From positions 1 through 7,625 of the forward strand of contig JAEOTU010000038.1 in assembly GCA_016839665.1 (NCBI GenBank): a stretch of DNA of 7,625 nucleotides. The letters are read 5' to 3'. Numbering within the stretch: the first letter of the stretch is position 1; every line of letters starts with the position of its first letter. The notes under the pieces are model-generated. The model did no database searches. It was not told where the DNA came from and saw only the letters and a program-made list of their open reading frames with translations. Below are positions 6,057 to 7,625 of the stretch, in pieces. The DNA comes from Candidatus Hodarchaeota archaeon (GTDB lineage Archaea > Asgardarchaeota > Heimdallarchaeia > Hodarchaeales > Hodarchaeaceae). The translations under genes were made by a program, and so were the position numbers.

Positions 6057-6571
6057 CTGGTAAATCCAGGAAGCCTCTAATCATACCCATCTTAATGACC
6101 ATTGTTGTTTCCTCTGTTGCGCTAATGGCGTTCCTTTCAGCTCAACAAGTTCAAGTTGAACTACCCCCTCAACCCGAGATCCACCCAAATCTTTCAAGAA
6201 ATGGATCTAGTTACAGTGGATTTATTGATATCCTCATTCCATTGAATATTAGCAATTATTCTCCTGCCTCTCTTAGAAATGTAGATATATATGCTTCTAT
6301 GTCAATTGTTAGTATTGAGAATTTTGGATTGTTCCCAGATACGACAATAGTTAACATATCTGAACAAATATCAAGTATTAATCCAAATGAGATCGTTCAA
6401 ATTGTCCTCAATGTTAATGTTTCATCTTGGATTCCTGTACTTGCAGTCTTGGATGCCTATCTAGTCCTTGATTTCGACATTAATTTAGATTATCAACTTG
6501 GTCCTCTATTTTTTCCCGTTCATCTAGTTGGGCGTCTCCAAGACGTGTGGGAAGCTCCATTCTCATTATAA
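6053..6571 (+). CDS. Signal-anchored extracytoplasmic beta-rich protein, function unknown
   Basis: The product has 172 residues from the ATG at 6053, which overlaps the upstream stop by 4 nt; a GTG at 6035 is less likely. A basic start is followed by a membrane helix at ~9-29 (IIPILMTIVVSSVALMAFL), then a Pro-rich linker and a domain with alternating hydrophobic strands. The strands IDILIPLNISNYS and EIVQIVLNVNVSS recall LEA14/WHy-type beta sandwiches, but I cannot confirm that. Six N-x-S sequons (Asn46, 50, 65, 68, 101, 122) suggest an exported, N-glycosylated domain. There is no Cys. The C-terminal 22 residues, ending WEAPFSL, recur in a remnant at 7238-7306, so this gene once had a second copy or a close paralogue here. 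Confidence -1.
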   Translation: MTGKSRKPLIIPILMTIVVSSVALMAFLSAQQVQVELPPQPEIHPNLSRNGSSYSGFIDILIPLNISNYSPASLRNVDIYASMSIVSIENFGLFPDTTIVNISEQISSINPNEIVQIVLNVNVSSWIPVLAVLDAYLVLDFDINLDYQLGPLFFPVHLVGRLQDVWEAPFSL

Positions 6572-6613
6572 TCAATGTTTTAGAAAATTAATCCTCAGAA
6601 TATTCTGTTAATA
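6502..6613 (+). repeat. Direct repeat copy A (gene 3' end plus 3' flank)
   Basis: This segment covers the last 22 codons of the surface-protein gene and ~42 nt beyond its stop. It aligns without gaps to 7237-7348 at about 95 of 112 positions by my hand count, with the longest perfect run at 6579-6597. The two copies are in the same orientation, 735 bp apart. Confidence -1.
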
Positions 6614-6779
6614 AAATTCATACTTTTTGATTATAAGATCGAAGAGTTGGACTTACATTCACTTTTCAGTGATCCTCAGGTAGAATTGGTAGGAGCGATG
6701 AGATGACTTCAATTTGATACCCTAATAATTGAGTATTCAATGATAACTATTCTTACCTTTTTTACATGAATATTGATTC
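6614..6779. other. Intergenic region with no recognisable feature
   Basis: About 166 bp between the end of repeat copy A and the minus-strand membrane gene. I see no ORF of note, no tRNA-like structure and no convincing terminator beyond a T5 run near 6623. Confidence -1.
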
Positions 6780-7139
6780 TTAGATTGAGATTTGAGAGGT
6801 TCTCCTTTTAGAAAGGAGATAATCCGTAATAGGCTTAGAAATTAAAGGTGTAAGAATAATTCCCAAACAAAGGAGTGGCATAATAGAATTACCACCAGGT
6901 ATAATACTGCTGATTACAAAACCGAAAAGTCCTACAAATATGTAATTCAATGGCCAGGCAAGTACAATTAGTGGTGCAAGAATGAGCAAGACCAAGGGCC
7001 CCAGCGTTGTGTAACCAGGGAAAGTAGTCAATTCTTGAGGAGTCGCCATCATTATAAATGTTAGAACGAAAATTAGGTTGAAGATCCCACAAATAAAATA
7101 CCAAACAATGTAAAATAATGCTGGATCCTCATAACTCAT
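6780..7139 (-). CDS. Small multi-pass membrane protein, unknown function
   Basis: The protein has 119 residues, mostly hydrophobic. Likely membrane helices are ~8-32 (FYIVWYFICGIFNLIFVLTF), ~46-62, ~64-80 and ~84-103, followed by a short basic cytosolic tail (LSKRRTS). Pro and Gly in the loops (FPGYTTLGP, IPGGNS) are seen, but no motif that names a family. The ATG at 7139 has no SD. A TATA-like run on the minus strand near 7165-7178 would give an almost leaderless transcript. The gene sits between the two copies of the direct repeat, oriented against the duplicated coding strand, so it may have arrived or been rearranged together with the duplication. Confidence -1.
   Translation of the reverse strand: MSYEDPALFYIVWYFICGIFNLIFVLTFIMMATPQELTTFPGYTTLGPLVLLILAPLIVLAWPLNYIFVGLFGFVISSIIPGGNSIMPLLCLGIILTPLISKPITDYLLSKRRTSQISI
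6801..6819 (-). repeat. Perfect 8-bp inverted repeat in the end of the membrane gene
   Basis: TCTCCTTT, 3-nt loop, AAAGGAGA, lying within codons for the basic C-terminal tail. The mRNA could form a tight hairpin here, about 20 nt before the stop. It may be chance from the Lys/Arg codons. Confidence -1.
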
Positions 7140-7228
7140 TTCAAAAAACTATCGTTGAATCAAACTTATTAAATTTTCCATTGAAGAAATTAAGCAATTC
7201 AGTTTTTGAATTAGTCTTTAACACTTAA

Positions 7229-7306
7229 AATGTGCCTCCTCTATCCTTTCCCGTTCATCTGATTGGCCGCTTACAAGACGTGTGGGACGTTCCATTCTCG
7301 TTATAA
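7229..7306 (+). pseudogene. Remnant of a paralogue of the 6053-6571 surface protein
   Basis: From 7238 the frame reads PLSFPVHLIGRLQDVWDVPF and then SL and a TAA at 7304-7306, matching the last 22 residues of the upstream surface protein with only four replacements (F to S, V to I, E to D, A to V). Several other differences are silent (for example GGG/GGC, CGT/CGC, CTC/TTA, TCA/TCG). The copy therefore diverged while still coding. An in-frame TAA at 7226-7228 and no start nearby show that only the tail is left; the rest of the gene is gone. Confidence -1.
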
Positions 7307-7348
7307 TCAATCATTTAGAAAATTAATCCTCAAAACAATCTATTAATA
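7237..7348 (+). repeat. Direct repeat copy B
   Basis: The second copy of 6502-6613, including the 3' flank after the stop. After position 7348 it continues to resemble copy A if a 9-nt insertion is allowed (ACGCTAATA), then the similarity ends near 7363, just before the methyltransferase stop. Confidence -1.
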
Positions 7349-7372
7349 ACGCTAATAAAATTCGTTTAGGCG

Positions 7373-7624
7373 TTAAATCCCCTTAAGAGTCAATATTTCA
7401 AATGGATTACTTTCTTCCTCATAGTTTTTCCCTTTATTGAATAAGTCTTTGGAATTTTTTACGGAAATTAATCGATTTTTTGTCAATTCAATAGCATATT
7501 TTGAAAGGTCCACCCCTATCCAACGCCTATTTAGTTTTTCTGATACTGATAAGGTTGTACCAGATCCACAAAAAAAATCTGCAACAATATCATTCTCTTT
7601 GGAAGACATTCTTACAATTCTTTC
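7373..7624 (-). CDS. DNA methyltransferase (N4-cytosine/N6-adenine, beta class), C-terminal part, 5' partial
   Basis: The frame is open at the window edge; 83 residues are visible. It starts ERIVRMSSKENDIVADFFCGSGTT, where DFFCGSGTT is the AdoMet-binding motif I, followed by LNRRWIGVDLSKYAIELTKNRL. In beta-class methyltransferases motif I comes after the catalytic DPPY motif, so the catalytic half lies outside the window. An internal ATG at 7609 is not the true start. The enzyme would methylate adenine N6 or cytosine N4, within a restriction-modification or other defence system, or as an orphan. The protein ends NPFEILTLKGI. Related larger enzymes, as I remember them, continue past PFEILNLG for many more residues, so the gene may be truncated at its 3' end, next to repeat copy B. 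Family assignment is secure, truncation tentative. Confidence -1.
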   Translation of the reverse strand, partial: ERIVRMSSKENDIVADFFCGSGTTLSVSEKLNRRWIGVDLSKYAIELTKNRLISVKNSKDLFNKGKNYEEESNPFEILTLKGI

Positions 7625-7625
7625 C

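Noticed and set aside
6660..6720. Possible C/D-box guide RNA (GTGATCC, GATGAGATGAC)
   Set aside because: No proper RUGAUGA and CUGA boxes at archaeal guide-RNA spacing could be found.
6889..7104. Minus-strand 71-codon ORF in another frame
   Set aside because: It lies inside the membrane-protein gene; its Cys/Trp/His-rich translation looks like an out-of-frame reading.
7196..7212. AATTCA-loop-TGAATT inverted repeat upstream of the paralogue remnant
   Set aside because: A 6-bp AT-rich stem is expected by chance in this base composition; no associated gene end or T run makes it meaningful.
1..7625. tRNA/rRNA genes, CRISPR arrays, transposase genes or terminal inverted repeats
   Set aside because: Looked for on both strands; no cloverleaf-like segments, regularly spaced repeats or transposase motifs were seen.

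Overview
The window is AT-rich and reads as archaeal. Upstream regions carry TATA-like boxes, several genes lack a Shine-Dalgarno (SD) sequence, and the families present (a BpsA-like aminopropyltransferase end joined to SpeD, a Sec59/phytol-kinase-like enzyme, stand-alone swivelling domains, N-glycosylation-like sequons on surface domains) are common in archaea. The gene style would fit a mesophilic Asgard-type archaeon, but that is inference; no rRNA or universal marker gene is present to prove it.

Layout. 3-618: the 3' end of a polyamine gene whose 5' part lies outside the window. Its first ~70 visible residues resemble the end of a branched-polyamine (BpsA-like) aminopropyltransferase, and they run without a stop into a complete S-adenosylmethionine decarboxylase. 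619-1311: a membrane CTP-dependent lipid (polyprenol, phytol or diacylglycerol) kinase-like protein, 19 nt downstream. 1334-2053 (minus): a membrane-anchored FKBP-like protein with a cytosolic eight-cysteine zinc module. 2172-2564: a stand-alone PEP-utiliser swivelling domain whose phospho-accepting His is replaced by Arg. 2613-3239 (minus): an unrecognised coiled-coil protein. 3479-5424: a ferritin-like/VIT1 iron transporter fusion overlapping an aldo/keto reductase by 4 nt.

From 5490 onward the content is accessory in character. A small ribbon-helix-helix (RHH) regulator (minus) is divergent from a two-gene membrane/surface operon (5853-6571). A perfect tandem 11-bp repeat lies between their two promoters and is a good operator candidate. 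Beyond that are a small multi-pass membrane protein (minus) and a ~112-bp second copy of the 3' end of the surface-protein gene. Last is the C-terminal end of a DNA methyltransferase (minus, continuing past the window), which may itself stop early.

The genes do not form one pathway. Functional links are visible only locally: SpeD supplies decarboxylated AdoMet to the aminopropyltransferase part; ferroxidase and iron-export domains share one protein and are probably co-translated with a redox enzyme; and the RHH protein probably controls itself and perhaps its divergent neighbours. The strongest points to follow up are the fused polyamine gene, the His-less swivelling domain, the operator repeat, and the 6502-6613 / 7237-7348 duplication with its possible gene erosion. 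No rRNA, tRNA, CRISPR array, insertion sequence or origin was recognised, and no stretch longer than 300 bases lacks a gene.
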